Origin: Chloromonas sp. AAM2
Taxonomy: Eukaryota; Chlorophyta; Chlorophyceae; Chlamydomonadales; Chlamydomonadaceae
Length of the DNA stretch: 34,623 bases
Assembly: GCA_004335635.1 (NCBI GenBank)
Contig: QAXH01005279.1
Location: forward strand, 1 to 34,623
Direction of reading: 5' to 3'
Shown here: positions 22,814 through 33,266 of the stretch, in pieces
How the letters are laid out: each line of letters starts with the position of its first letter
Position numbering within the stretch: the stretch's first letter is position 1
Notes under the pieces: generated by a model
The model's input: only the letters and a program-made list of their open reading frames with translations
Told to the model about the DNA's origin: nothing
Database searches by the model: none
Made by a program: the position numbers and the translations under genes

Positions 22814-25800
22814 ATGCCCAAGCATGAAAACAAGTCAAAGCACAAGGGGAAGAGCAAGCATGCCGATCTGCTATCAAGGCCAGAAAAGCTCGTGTCCAAG
22901 CTGCTCAAATGGAGCAGGAAAGGCAGGGCCAAGAAGCTCGGCGCCCTGCTCAAATCATTTGGCCAGGGAGGGCGGGCGCTGGCAACTTTGAAGGATGCAC
23001 ATGGAATGACCCTGCTACATCAGGTGAAGACAGTAGCAAGACATCAGGGGTGTCGTGCGCATCAAGTCGCACATATAGCAGCCTGCATTTCTTTGAAATG
23101 TATTTAGTAGAATGTCCAGGCTTGTCATGCATGATGGCTGCTCAGCTCATGTGCGTGAGTCTTGCGGGCGTGTCATGAGTGTGATGTGGTGACGCTCGGG
23201 ACAACGGGTTGGATTGTGGTGTTGCATGTTGCAGGCCTGCATGTTCGGGCATGAAGACACTGTGAGGATCTTATTGAGGTGTGTGCATTGCAAGCATGCA
23301 AGCAGAGGGCATTATGATCTAGGGATGCGATTCTACGATTATCATCAAGCCAGTTTCTGCCAAAGTGCCAGCCCATCAACCCTGCATGTTGGAAGAACGG
23401 GCATGCAAACGACCCAAGATGTGCAGCGTTTGAAAAGCTGCCCACGTGGTGGTCACGTGCTTTCAGGTATGGTGCTGACAGTGAGGCGCGGGATGCGCGG
23501 GGCAACACGCCCGCCCACACAGCCGCTGCGGCGGGCCAGCTGGTGGTCCTGCAGGAACTGCTCACTGTGAGTGCGGTGGCAGCTGATGTTGTGTGGGCCA
23601 GGCATTCATTGCGTGTGCCACTGGCTTTGCAGGCAATGTACAATCACACTGACTGAACCGCGTATGTGCTTACAGCGATTGCATGCATTGTTGCACGGCG
23701 TGCAAGAGCAGCAGTTCCTGTCATCTTGCCCTGGTGCTCTAGAGGTTACAAGGAGGGAGTGCACACCATGTAGTACGTCCAACGCAATCATCAACCATTA
23801 GCGCAAATTGCAAAAATTTCTCCTAGTCAAGGGGAATCTGACCGTGTCAGCAAGGGGTGGTGAGGCCTTGTGGCCATCACCCCACAGAACACCGTCCGAA
23901 AGCCGCGCCTGCAGCGCTTCTGGAGAGAGTCACACCCACTGTAGCCCCGGCTAAACTGACTGCCATGACTCCATCAGACACTTTTGCGGCTTGAAAGTGG
24001 TCATGCTGGGCTGTGTCTGCCTTGGAAAGTGACGTGCAACACCTGCCCTGGCAGTTTGGGTTGACTAGAGGAGCTGAAGAAGGGCTGGCTAGAATTGGAA
24101 TTGGTTAGAGTGCTTACAATGATTCTGCTACACTTGCCTTGCAGTGCGACCGTCCCCCCGACATCAGCTTGCGTAACGACCAGGGCAAGAGCATTGAAGA
24201 CCTAGTTGAACTAAGGCTAGAGAGGGATCGCAACCAAGGCGCCCCCTCAATCGCAGCAGGACCTGGGGGAAGTGTGATGTCAGATGGTGGTGGAGTAAGA
24301 CAGGCTAAGAGTGAGAGTGAGAGTGAGGGGGATTCTGATCATGCGTGGAGCAGGAGACTTGCTGAGGAGGCATCCGATGGGGAGGGAGGCCATGCTACCG
24401 GATGGTATGGGTGAGTCCTTGCATGCCCGGTTGCCGGTCTTCCTTTGTTTTCTTCACTGCTGTTACTGCAGGGCTCCGCACCCATGGCTTGCACCACCCT
24501 TGTACCAAGGGCTTGGCAGATTATCGCAATCAGGACGGCGTCTCATCTGACGATTAGTGGCTTGTGCCAATCTTATCGCAGAGACTGCCAGCATTGTACA
24601 GAAAGTGCTTGTACAGTGCATGTCCGCTCATCCAACTGTCAACTGACACATGGTCTTGGCTGGATCATCTGTCCAAAAAGGTTGCATTGATCGTCCTTTG
24701 ACCAGTCAAAGTTGTTAATGTTCTCTTCCATCCGCACGTTTGCATGCCACTTGTTGTTCGCATCTTCACCAGCGTGACATCAAACCTTCAGCCTGACGAA
24801 TGACAACGTGTGGTGTTGCGTTGCCTTGCCTCTTTAGGCCCGAGCAGGGTGGGGCTATGGATGGTGACGATGATGAGGACGAGGCGTGGGCGGACCGGCT
24901 GTGGCAGGAGATGCAGGACCGCAGGAGGCGGGCGGCACGCAACACTGCACGTGAGAAGGCACACGTAGCGGCAACGCACTAGCATTTACACCTCATTATC
25001 ACATAGTTGCACTGATGTCTGCACCAATCTTACTCTTATTGCATGCGACCGTCAGCAGCAGCCTTGGCTGTGCGCATCCATGCATGGCATGGCAGGTAGC
25101 AGACACGTGTTCAAGCCATGCAACCATGTGTTCATCAATTGTCCTTGTGCGTGCTGTATGAGGTAGCCAGGCACTGTAGGTAGTGTCCCGCCTGGATCTT
25201 GCTATGACTCACTGTGCCTGGTATAAGGACAAAGGGCACTAATGATTGTGTACGATTGCCAGGTATGTGCATGCCCAGTTACAAGGCCACACTGCACCTG
25301 CCTCTTTTCGCCCTGGAGGCGCCACGGTCAGTTGGCGTGTTTGTTGCCGCAGGTTCCTTTGCATCTTCCTTTGCCGAGGCGCAGGCCGCTGACGAGGCAC
25401 GCAAGGCCGAGCGGCATCAGCAGGTGCTGGAGCAGCTGGCAGCCGCCCAGAAGCTGCTGCGGGAGGAGCAGGAGAAGGACCGGCAGTGGCGCCAGTGGGC
25501 GGCAGGGGGCAGCCTGCCACAGGTGAGCTGCTGAGTATCTGGGCGCTCAGTTTACTTGTAGTGTGGCTGTCAGGAGAGAATGCAACGATGCTCCGTGGGT
25601 GATTACATTGCAATGCGACAAGTAAGGAGGTTGGTTTGCAGCCTTGCCCAACCACAAATGGCGGACACAAGGGTAGGTTTACCTGATGCTTTATAACATG
25701 CCAGCATCAACATGCCCTGTCCCGAAACTGCAACCAGATGGACGCAAACAGGTTCAATCAATTATTTCCAACCGCTATCGCGCGGAAGCAGAAATGGGAC

Positions 25801-27448
25801 CAGCTTCTAACAAACATTTGATGCGCTGTACTTAGCACTTCCCAGATTTGAAAACAGGTCGTAATTACAGCCGTGCTCCGCTCCGGCCATTGGCATTGTA
25901 AACGGAGCCACTGGCTGTGAGGCATGGTTTCTAGCAGCTGGAAGCACCCATGCTGGGACAAGGTTGGTTTGGAACTCGTAGGGACAGACGATGACAAGCA
26001 AGGCCATCAAGAAAGCGTGGCCAAGGAGGACGCGTTTTTGGCAGCTAGGGAAGCTGCTCGTTTTGCCAGCGACCCGGGTGAAGTCGGCGCCTAAGACTGG
26101 CAAGCTGGACTTCAGTACTGGCTCATCCAGCCTTCTGGCATCTGGGCCATATGCTGCTGGGCTGCAGCGTAATGCTGATCAGCTGGAACAGGTGCTGCCA
26201 GAGATGGACAGAAAGCATGGCGAACATGCGGACAGCTGGCTGGACCGGTGTGACCCTTGTCCGGCAGTTCCTCACCTTTTGCAGCAACTTTCATGACAGG
26301 CGGCCATACAAGGAGAAGCGGCTCCTGCCTGCACTTTTGTTTCTGGAAGATCACGATACCATCACAGTGGTGGACCTAAACTATAGCTATGACAACTGAC
26401 AAGTGGCCTTGATTGACACATGACATGACATGACATTGCATTGCCTCAAATGTATTGACAACTAACGAACTGGCGGCTACTGGCGTTGTATTGGCAATTG
26501 AACCAAGCGGCGCATGACTTACCCCAGACCCAAGCGAGTGCAATGGCCTTGTTCTTTGACTTTGGCGGACAAGATAACATGAGCAAATTTCTAGATTGTT
26601 TAGTCAGTCGCCTGCTTGCGACCAGATTTAAAAACAATTGTTGCACAAATCGTGCAGAAAAGCAGATTCTGAGCAGATTCCTCGAAAAGTAGCTGCCACC
26701 GAGGAAAGCAGATTGGTTTAGAGTATTTACGCTGATTGTGCAGGTGCCACCCACCTGCGTGTACTGGTGGGTTGTCTGGCTTGCCTGCAATCAACTCCGG
26801 TTTTGTTATGGCCGAAGCATACACACCATGCCAGAATTGAGTCGTCATTAAGCCTAAGTCTCTGCCTCCTGTCTGCCCAGGCTGTGAGTGTGGGCCCGCT
26901 GGACCCCGCCAGCGTGCGGCAAACGTACGACCAGCGGTGGGCCGCTGTGGAACTGCATGCGGCAGGCGCGGCGGCGGGCGAGCGCATGCGCCTGTCAGAC
27001 GTGCCCTGGCCGCTGCCCGAGGGGCATCCATACACAGTGGACTCGCTGAGAGATGTGTTACTCGGGGACGCTAAGGTAAGGCACGCTCGGCCTGGGTCAA
27101 TGGAAGACATAGGTGCAGACGGCACACGTGCTTGCCGTACAGAGTGCTGCTCTAGATTTCTGCAAATTTCCCAGTGTGTGGATGGTTAATGACCACGTGG
27201 GATTTGGCCAGTAGTCCACTGGCGGAGGTGCGGCAGAGAGCCTGTAGAACAAGCATTCCCTAATTGTTGTGCTCTTTGCTCAGGGGCCAGCGGACATCAA
27301 ACGTCGCCTGCGTGCCGAGCTCATGCGCTGGCACCCAGACAAGTTTTCTGCACGTTTCGGTCAGCTGCTGCACGTGTCTGACCAGGCAGCAGTCCTGGCA
27401 CGTGTCAAGGAGATGTCTCAGTGTCTCACGGCCATGATGGTGACATGA
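22814..27448 (+). CDS. NFKBIL1: NF-kappa-B inhibitor-like protein 1 (NFKBIL1/IkBL) homologue
   Basis: Eight exons join in phase: 22814-23023, 23235-23278, 23467-23566, 24145-24410, 24838-24950, 25353-25522, 26881-27075, 27284-27448; 420 residues, stop TGA. A Lys-rich start (MPKHENKSKHKGKSKH, possibly nuclear localising) is followed by ankyrin repeats (about 60-118: DAHGMTLLHQACMFGHEDTV, then DARGNTPAHTAAAAGQL). Next come an acidic Ser/Glu segment, DDDEDEAWADRLW, and a charged helical stretch (about 245-300). The C-terminus has the family signature LMRWHPDKFSARFG (379-392) with helical flanks. Length is close to animal NFKBIL1 (about 380 residues). In animals this nuclear protein has been linked to pre-mRNA splicing control; plant and algal members are little studied. 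The 1.36-kb intron before exon 7 is much longer than the others. Confidence 0.92.
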
Positions 27449-28514
27449 CGCCGCTGCTCAGCATACCGTTGCTGTGAAACCAAGTGTGCCCCTTTGCTGT
27501 GCAAACTCTTCCAGCGCTGGAAAAAAAGATGTTTGCCAGTTCTGGGACAATTTGACGAGTTCGTGTGGTGAAGCATGCCTGTGACTGGAAATGGCGAATT
27601 ATGTTGATACTGTGCACTGACACTGGACGACTCACCACTGTAGTGTGTGTTGGTCGAGAGTCCTGTATTCTGTATTCCGTATTCCTGTATTCGATCCAGA
27701 ATTTCTGGCCCTGGAGTGGGAGACTTTTGGTAGGCATTAATAGAGGGTCGCCCGTCCCTGCTGCGGTTATAGTTTGGTAAGGCAGTAAAACCCTGATTGG
27801 CACTCTGTCCGTGTTTGACAACCAGGCGAATATTTCTTTCAAACCAGGTTTCCCGCGGAGCTTCAGCCTGCTGGCTGGCGCCCAGCCCCCACGTGACACA
27901 TCGCTGCCTTCCTCCGCAACGCATACAGGCCATAGGCAAGGATCCAAAATGCTTCAGCAGCGCAACTTCGCCTTCACTGCACTGCCTGTGGCGACATGCC
28001 ATAGGCAGATACCCTGCCTTGAGCCTCTGCCTGACTCAGGCTGTCTCAGTCGGGGGGTGGAGGGCTTGGCTACCTCCCCAAGGAGGCGGGTGGCCATAGG
28101 CAGATACCGATTGTCCAGGATTCACTCGTTGTTGCAGCAGAAAAATACCTTATCAGAGTAGGTGGACCTATTATGATGGACAGCATCAGTCCATCACCTC
28201 TGAAACAACAACAAGTAACAGCCCACAGCCGTCAAGGAAGCATGGAAGCATGGAAGCAACAGTTTGTTGCTTGTCGCCGGTGGGCCTATTGTGAGTCTAC
28301 AAAACCACCCTTAGGCTGCCTCTTTTCTGCTTGCTCTGCGCGAGTTGCAAACGCCATCCATTGCAAGGGTGAGCCTCAAGCGATGTAGGCCAAGAAATGC
28401 TTATCAATGCAGAAGCGGGGCAGCTGCCATGCAACACAAATGAGTCAAGATGTAGTTTCAATGAGTTCTAAGCACGGGTGCCTCTCCCGCTCTCTTAGCA
28501 CACGAGCTGTCAAT
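27449..28514. other. Intergenic between convergent genes
   Basis: The 3' regions of the NFKBIL1-like gene (+) and the hydrolase-like gene (-) face each other here. The segment holds motif A copy 3 (27531-27550), a stuttering run (tgtattctgtattccgtattc, 27663-27683) and a repeated 15-mer (ccataggcagatacc near 28000 and 28093). A 116-codon + strand open frame at 27811 shows no family resemblance. Confidence 0.5.
27531..27550 (+). repeat. Dispersed motif A, copy 3
   Basis: gtttgccagttctgggacaa preceded by aaaaaaagat, about 85 bp after the NFKBIL1-like stop codon, so probably within its 3' UTR. Copy 1 has the same position relative to COX2A. Confidence 0.85.
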
Positions 28515-31500
28515 CTAGTTGCTGCTGCTACCGCTGCCTGGTGGTGTGCCTGTCGCCTCTGTTGTGGCTGCACCTTGAGGCTGTGCTCGTTGACCCCCAG
28601 TAGTCGGTTCCTGGAGCCCTGTGCGTGCCAAGCGCAGCTTACAACAGCTGTCGTCCCATGCCTTGCATGAGTCCATGGACACAACCACACCATGGGCCCT
28701 GCGCAGCACCAGGCTTTGTACAGTCAGCCACAAGAGCACTAAACACAACATACAGCAGATCTACAGTAAAAAGCATGGTTGTGATGGCTCCCAGGGCGAC
28801 TGGCTACCAGAAATCGTGCAGTACAAAAACTATCAGTCACCACAACGGATGAGATGAGCAGATGAGCAGATGAGCAGATGAGATGACATGGAAGCAAATG
28901 TCATGCCCAGACCCGGTGACTACGTCAAAGCCTGTCCTGAATCATGGCGTGGCTGAAACGAGCCATACACAATCGACCATAAATTGCCTTGCTGGTTGCA
29001 TGCTCACAGCCATACACATGGTTGTCATGCTTTGCCTGCACACTGAACAGTCCCGACCTGAACTCGTGCATCCAGAGGAGCGAATGATGGCAGCAGAACT
29101 CCGTCAACAAGAAGGGCGCATCCTCCTGCGTGCAACCAGCAAGCATCGCAGCAGAGCTCAAGGTTGAGTACAGGGCAAGCTGCCGGTCCGCGCAAGAGGC
29201 AGGGCAGCCAACTCAAGTCAGAGCAATTTCTTTTCCCCCTTGCCCCCACTAAGCAGTCCTCCCCGGACTGAGGGCCATGTAAACAACACGAACCTCACCA
29301 CCACCACCACTACCAACAACAACAACAACAGCATGGCTCAGAGCAGATTCATCAGTGCACAACCAGCAATCAGCGCAATCAGAGCACAGTGCAGCACGCA
29401 TGTAGAGCACAATCATACAATGCACTTGTGTCGTCAACCTGAAGGTTACAGATGCCCTTATACAGCAGGCACGTACATACGCTTTCCACACTTCACAGCT
29501 CCATACAGGTGCAGTCACTATCACGCAAGAGTTTGCTACAGAGGCTGACGCATAGGCATGCCACTGAGGCCTGTCTAAAACCTGTAATGTAAAACACACT
29601 CATGGGAGCCAGTCCGCACCTGTGTGAGTATCTCGTGGTACTTGCACTTGTGAATGGTGAGCGTGGTCTCGTTCTGCCCTTCTTTGAATTCCCCCTCACA
29701 CAGCTCCCCCATGTCCTTGATGAGCGCGGGCATGAAGCGCACGGACTCTCGGTACATGTCCTCTCGCAAGAGCCAACTGGGGCAGAGCATAGAAACGTGC
29801 ATATCTCACGTGACATGCGCGGGAGGGTCAGTTACGGCAACAACCACAGGGGATGCGTACTCACACACATCGCACAGCCTGAATCCCCCGTCCTGTGGCC
29901 TTTCGTCTTTGATTCAAGGAGCCCCACCAGGCCGTCATGATCGCGGTTTGACCCCCTGTTCCCTTTGTTTGGCTGCGTGCCTGCAAACCAAAATATTGTG
30001 TTTGCCTTCCGCCCTGGTGCTTGGCTCTGGTTGGCCAACTGTTTGTCAGCTGTTTGCCTGGGGCCTGTGCCTGGTATGCCAGCTCCCTTGACACGCAACC
30101 GCTTGACGTGTGCCTGATCTCAGTGCGCTGCTCACCTGAGGATCCACAGCTTGAACCTGTGCAGGGGTCTGAGCAGCGCGATCATGACACTGCCCAGGTT
30201 GGTGCGAATGACATCTCGCACCTGAGCAACAGCACGAAGGAGCAGTGGGGCCAGAGGGCTGGCGGAGTGGGGCGACAGGTCAAGCAGCAACATGTGCGCA
30301 CAGGATCTGCACACCTATCTTCTGTCCCCAGCCTGCTTCAGGTTGGCCCCATGACTGAACGCCTCATTGGGCAGTCAAGTGCTGCCGACGGTTAAAGTTG
30401 GCCATGCTAGCATCAAACGCGACAAGACTGGTCTGGATTGAAGCCGCCCGCTTGTAACTGCATCCCCACATGTATCCATTCCCACAACCACACACAGACT
30501 CCTTCCCAGCACACACCACGCGTGTGTCGTTGACTTCGTCATAGAGTGTGCGATATGTGGCCACTGACAGGCACACCATGAGCAGGGCCCGGTGGCTGTT
30601 AGGGTCAAGCGCCTTGCCATGCACATGCTTGTTGTACAGCGACTCAAACTCACGCTCAACCTGCAGGCATGCAAAGGCATGCAATGGCCAGATATATTCA
30701 CGCACTGTCTAAAGAAAGCGCCCTACCCCCTGCCAACCCGCAGGCCGTGGCAAGCAAATCTTACGGATAGTGTGCTGGTATCTTGCACTCACTTGTAAAC
30801 TACAAGACGCGGACTGCATCCTAGTAAGAGATTATGGCCTGGTGTGGGCAACATCAGGCATGTAAAGCAGGTATAGAGCGACACCTGCAATCAGTTCGTG
30901 TGATCTGCATGTCTGCGTAGATGTGTCCGCAAACACTGCCTAAGCAACATCCATCAGCTGCAGCACAGTTCATCAGAACGGCGTCAGTCATGTAGACCAA
31001 CCCCAGCTTACGCAACACAATACTACACACGGCCATTTGGCTTTGAGGCCTGTTTGTTTGCTGTGTGTTTTGAGACATTGCTCCATCCTATGGCGTGGAA
31101 CGACGACACACATGTTTCTTTGAGTGTCCATTTGCAGCCCACCACCCACCTGCTCAAACACTACTCGTTGCCTGTCCTTGAGCCCAGGAACAGACCCTGT
31201 CTTCGCCATGTAATTGAGCTGCTTGTACAAAGCCGTGAACCAGTTCTTTTGCACTCCAAATGCATCATCTGCTGAAGAAGGGAACTGTGAAGACATGAGA
31301 GGGGCTGTGCTGCGGGCATCTGTGAGGTGTGGCGCCAAAGAGAAGGTCTGGCCTGCTGGCTTGTCTGGTGATGTGTCTGCTGGATTGGTAGCTGTGGTGC
31401 TGGGTTGCCGAGGTGCAGTCGCAGAGGTTGTCGGACCTGGTGGCATGGGCTCTGTAGCAGAGACAGGGGTGCGTGTGCAGAATGCGTGCACGTGGAAAGG

Positions 31501-31701
31501 AAGAGGGTTCCATGCTGAGGCTTGAAAGATACGCTTAGGTTGTTCTGGCGCCAGGTGTGAGACTGCAGGTGGCTGATGGTTGTTTGTGTTGGTGCTGAGG
31601 CTGCTGATCAAGCAGGATGGATGGAGGTCTGCCAGGCCTAGAGCTTGCAAGCTGCTTTGCACAGGTCGTAACAAGGAGCGGAACGGCTGACTTGGCAACA
31701 T
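28515..31701 (-). CDS. L-2-amino-thiazoline-4-carboxylic acid hydrolase-like protein, organelle-targeted
   Basis: Six exons on the minus strand join in phase: 31701-31150, 30660-30517, 30221-30136, 29776-29620, 29125-29058, 28698-28515; 396 residues, stop TAG. About 150 N-terminal residues are Ser/Thr/Pro-rich, with Arg but almost no acidic residues at the start (MLPSQPFRSLLRPVQSSLQAL), which fits a mitochondrial or plastid presequence. The rest matches my recollection of the ATC-hydrolase-like family as it occurs in green algae: WFTALYKQL, EREFESLY, NSHRALLMVCLSVATYRTLY, a helix VRDVIRTNLGSV, YRESVRFMPALIKDMG, and the Cys-rich end EFCC and DSCCKLRLART. Bacterial relatives open a thiazoline ring on the route to L-cysteine; the algal substrate is unknown. 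The low-complexity tail (last ~30 residues) is not conserved-looking. Family assignment is fairly sure, function is not. Confidence 0.8.
28848..28885 (+). repeat. (GATGAGCA)3 tandem repeat
   Basis: Three perfect 8-bp units at 28853-28876, flanked by degenerate gatgaga. It lies in the last intron of the minus-strand hydrolase-like gene. Confidence 0.9.
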
Positions 31702-32207
31702 CACGCTGAGCTACTGGTGAAGGCAAGGGGTAGGTAAGCCAAGTGGCGGGCGGGTGGGGAGTTAGCCGATGCCTCTTGTCACCCAGCTATTCTGATGGAG
31801 CTGGAGCCTCCGGATCCTTGGGCACTGATGGTTCAGCTGTGGGCGCGAGAGGGGCTGTGGGAAAGGCACGTTTGCGTCTAGGTTTGGCGTCCGTGAAGCC
31901 TGCAAGAAAATCGTCGATGCGTTTTTGCTCTTCACACACCCACATACCAGCAAAGCATTTGTTGCACATTTCTCATGCTCTGAAGCTCGCGGATCCAGGA
32001 GCGGCAGCGTCGTGAGTTGCAAGGCCACGTGCAGTTAGTTAGTCTGACAACGCAAAGCAGCATGCGGCACGTCATAGATGACAGGTCAGTAGCTGGGTCC
32101 CTTCTTATGTCGGGGTCAGAGCATGGTCGTGATTGCTGCAGCAGTGGTGATGATGCAAGTGCGCGCACGCATGCACCTATGCGCCTATTGTGTTTTCCTT
32201 TAGTTAA
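31702..32207. other. Divergent intergenic region upstream of hydrolase-like gene
   Basis: About 500 bp lie between the minus-strand start at 31701 and the + strand start proposed at 32208. The only candidate coding content is a 60-codon minus-strand frame (31969-31787), listed separately. No core promoter element is clear. Confidence 0.4.
31787..31969 (-). CDS. Small open frame or terminal exon, unrecognised
   Basis: A 60-codon frame runs from an ATG (MCNKCFAGMWVCEEQKRIDD) to a stop and ends in a basic then Pro/Ala/Glu-rich tail (KPRRKRAFPTAP... PEAPAPSE). Composition is protein-like and it has a CxxC pair. It could be a short gene, the last exon of a minus-strand gene reaching under the + gene at 32208, or chance. 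A TGA lies just upstream in frame. Confidence 0.25.
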   Translation of the reverse strand: MCNKCFAGMWVCEEQKRIDDFLAGFTDAKPRRKRAFPTAPLAPTAEPSVPKDPEAPAPSE

Positions 32208-32835
32208 ATGATGGCACAGCTGCGCCTCAAATGGCCAATGCACGTCATCGGCCAGCAACTTGATACGAAGCGGTACCTCCGCAGGCTTTGTGGTACCGGG
32301 CAACCAACCCGACATGTCAGGCACGCCGGTGTTGCAGACTCAGGCACTGCATCAACTGCCAATACCACGGCTACAATACCACCTAATCCAGAGGCAGGAC
32401 AGATGGCAACAGAGTCAGTCAGATACTGTGGCTGGTGTCTTCGCTGCCAGAGAGAACACTGCCTTGCCACAGATGACACAGCCATTGCTGAAGCAATGCT
32501 GCTGCAACAACTGTTAGACCAGCATAAGCGCTTCGACTACGAGGCAAGTGCAAGCCATTGCAATGCATCCTCTGCATTGTTGCTGATGTCTCCTACAGCC
32601 AACACTCAAAGGGTCACACGGACATTGCCTCCTGCGACATGCATGGTTGACTGGCAGTGAAATGGGAATTTCATTTCTCCACACTGCGCATTGCACTGCA
32701 GGTTCCTGAGAGTGAATCGGCCCCAGAGTTCAGCACTGACTATGTGTGGACCAAGGGCCCTGGGCGCATGCTGGGAGTCATGGTAGCCAGCCGCCCAGGC
32801 TCTGTAGCACCGCCCATCGTGCTCAAGGCCTTCAG
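32208..32835 (+). CDS. Unidentified protein with CxxC/H region and GRMLGVMV-AF block (3' incomplete)
   Basis: Exon 1 is 32208-32543 and exon 2 is 32702-32835. Exon 1 ends GAG|GCAAGT, a textbook GC-AG donor, and the phase fits exon 2. The start MMAQLRLKWPMHVIGQQL with Arg and no early acidic run could be an organelle presequence; MATESVRYCGW at 32402 is an alternative start. RYCGWCLRCQREH, a following helix (EAMLLQQLLDQH) and GRMLGVMVA...LKAF recall the N-terminal extension of some bacterial RluA-type pseudouridine synthases (CxWC..., KMFGVLV, AFSGQL) and algal proteins that share it. No synthase catalytic domain is seen here. Exon 2 ends in phase 2 with AG|GTAAAG. Downstream exons (perhaps near 33113 and 33207) cannot be fixed and would overlap the convergent minus-strand gene. 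Confidence 0.55.
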
Positions 32836-33266
32836 GTAAAGTGTTTGGCAAGGGGGTCAGGTAAAGTGGTTGGCAGGGTTGAAGACGGCAGGGCAGGAAA
32901 AAAAGAAGTTTGCCAGTTCTGGGACAATATTCCACGTGGGGTGTCCAAAGTGGTTGATGTGCGTAGAAGGGGGGTCGAGTCAGTGTCATCCGTGCACAGA
33001 GTGGAGGTGGTACACGGTGGAGACTGCCGATACTGGGACATGGCGACTGGGTGTGAATGGGGCTGATACGAGGTTTTTCAATATCTCGTGTTCCTTCTCC
33101 TGTCTGCTATCAGGTTCTGCAGTCAAACTGAAGTAAGCAAGGCCTGCAAGTAGTGAGCCAGTATCCATCACTTAACACTTCTGATTCAAATCAACGTCAA
33201 ACCACAGCTGGACCAGCTGTTGCATGACGGTGAAGCAATTTTCACTGGCCTGCGGGGCCAGTTTGA
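32836..33266. other. Unresolved segment between convergent genes
   Basis: It contains motif A copy 4 and, on the + strand, possible small exons of the gene at 32208 (acceptors tgctatcag at 33112 and aaaccacag at about 33206; donor gtaagc at about 33132). I could not choose a unique splice path. It is presumed intron or 3' UTR. Confidence 0.35.
32908..32927 (+). repeat. Dispersed motif A, copy 4
   Basis: gtttgccagttctgggacaa preceded by aaaaaaagaa. It is identical to the core of copies 1 and 3. Confidence 0.85.

Noticed and set aside
29292..29333. Thr/Asn homopolymer-like coding run (cac/acc/aac repeats)
   Set aside because: Low-complexity DNA in the intron 29126-29619 of the minus-strand hydrolase-like gene. 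No coding context on either strand.
32206..32324. Minus-strand frame EVPLRIKLLADDVHWPFEAQ opposite the + gene start
   Set aside because: It is protein-like over a short stretch but overlaps the + exon 32208-32543, which has better splice signals and family-like motifs. Both cannot easily be true; the + reading was kept.
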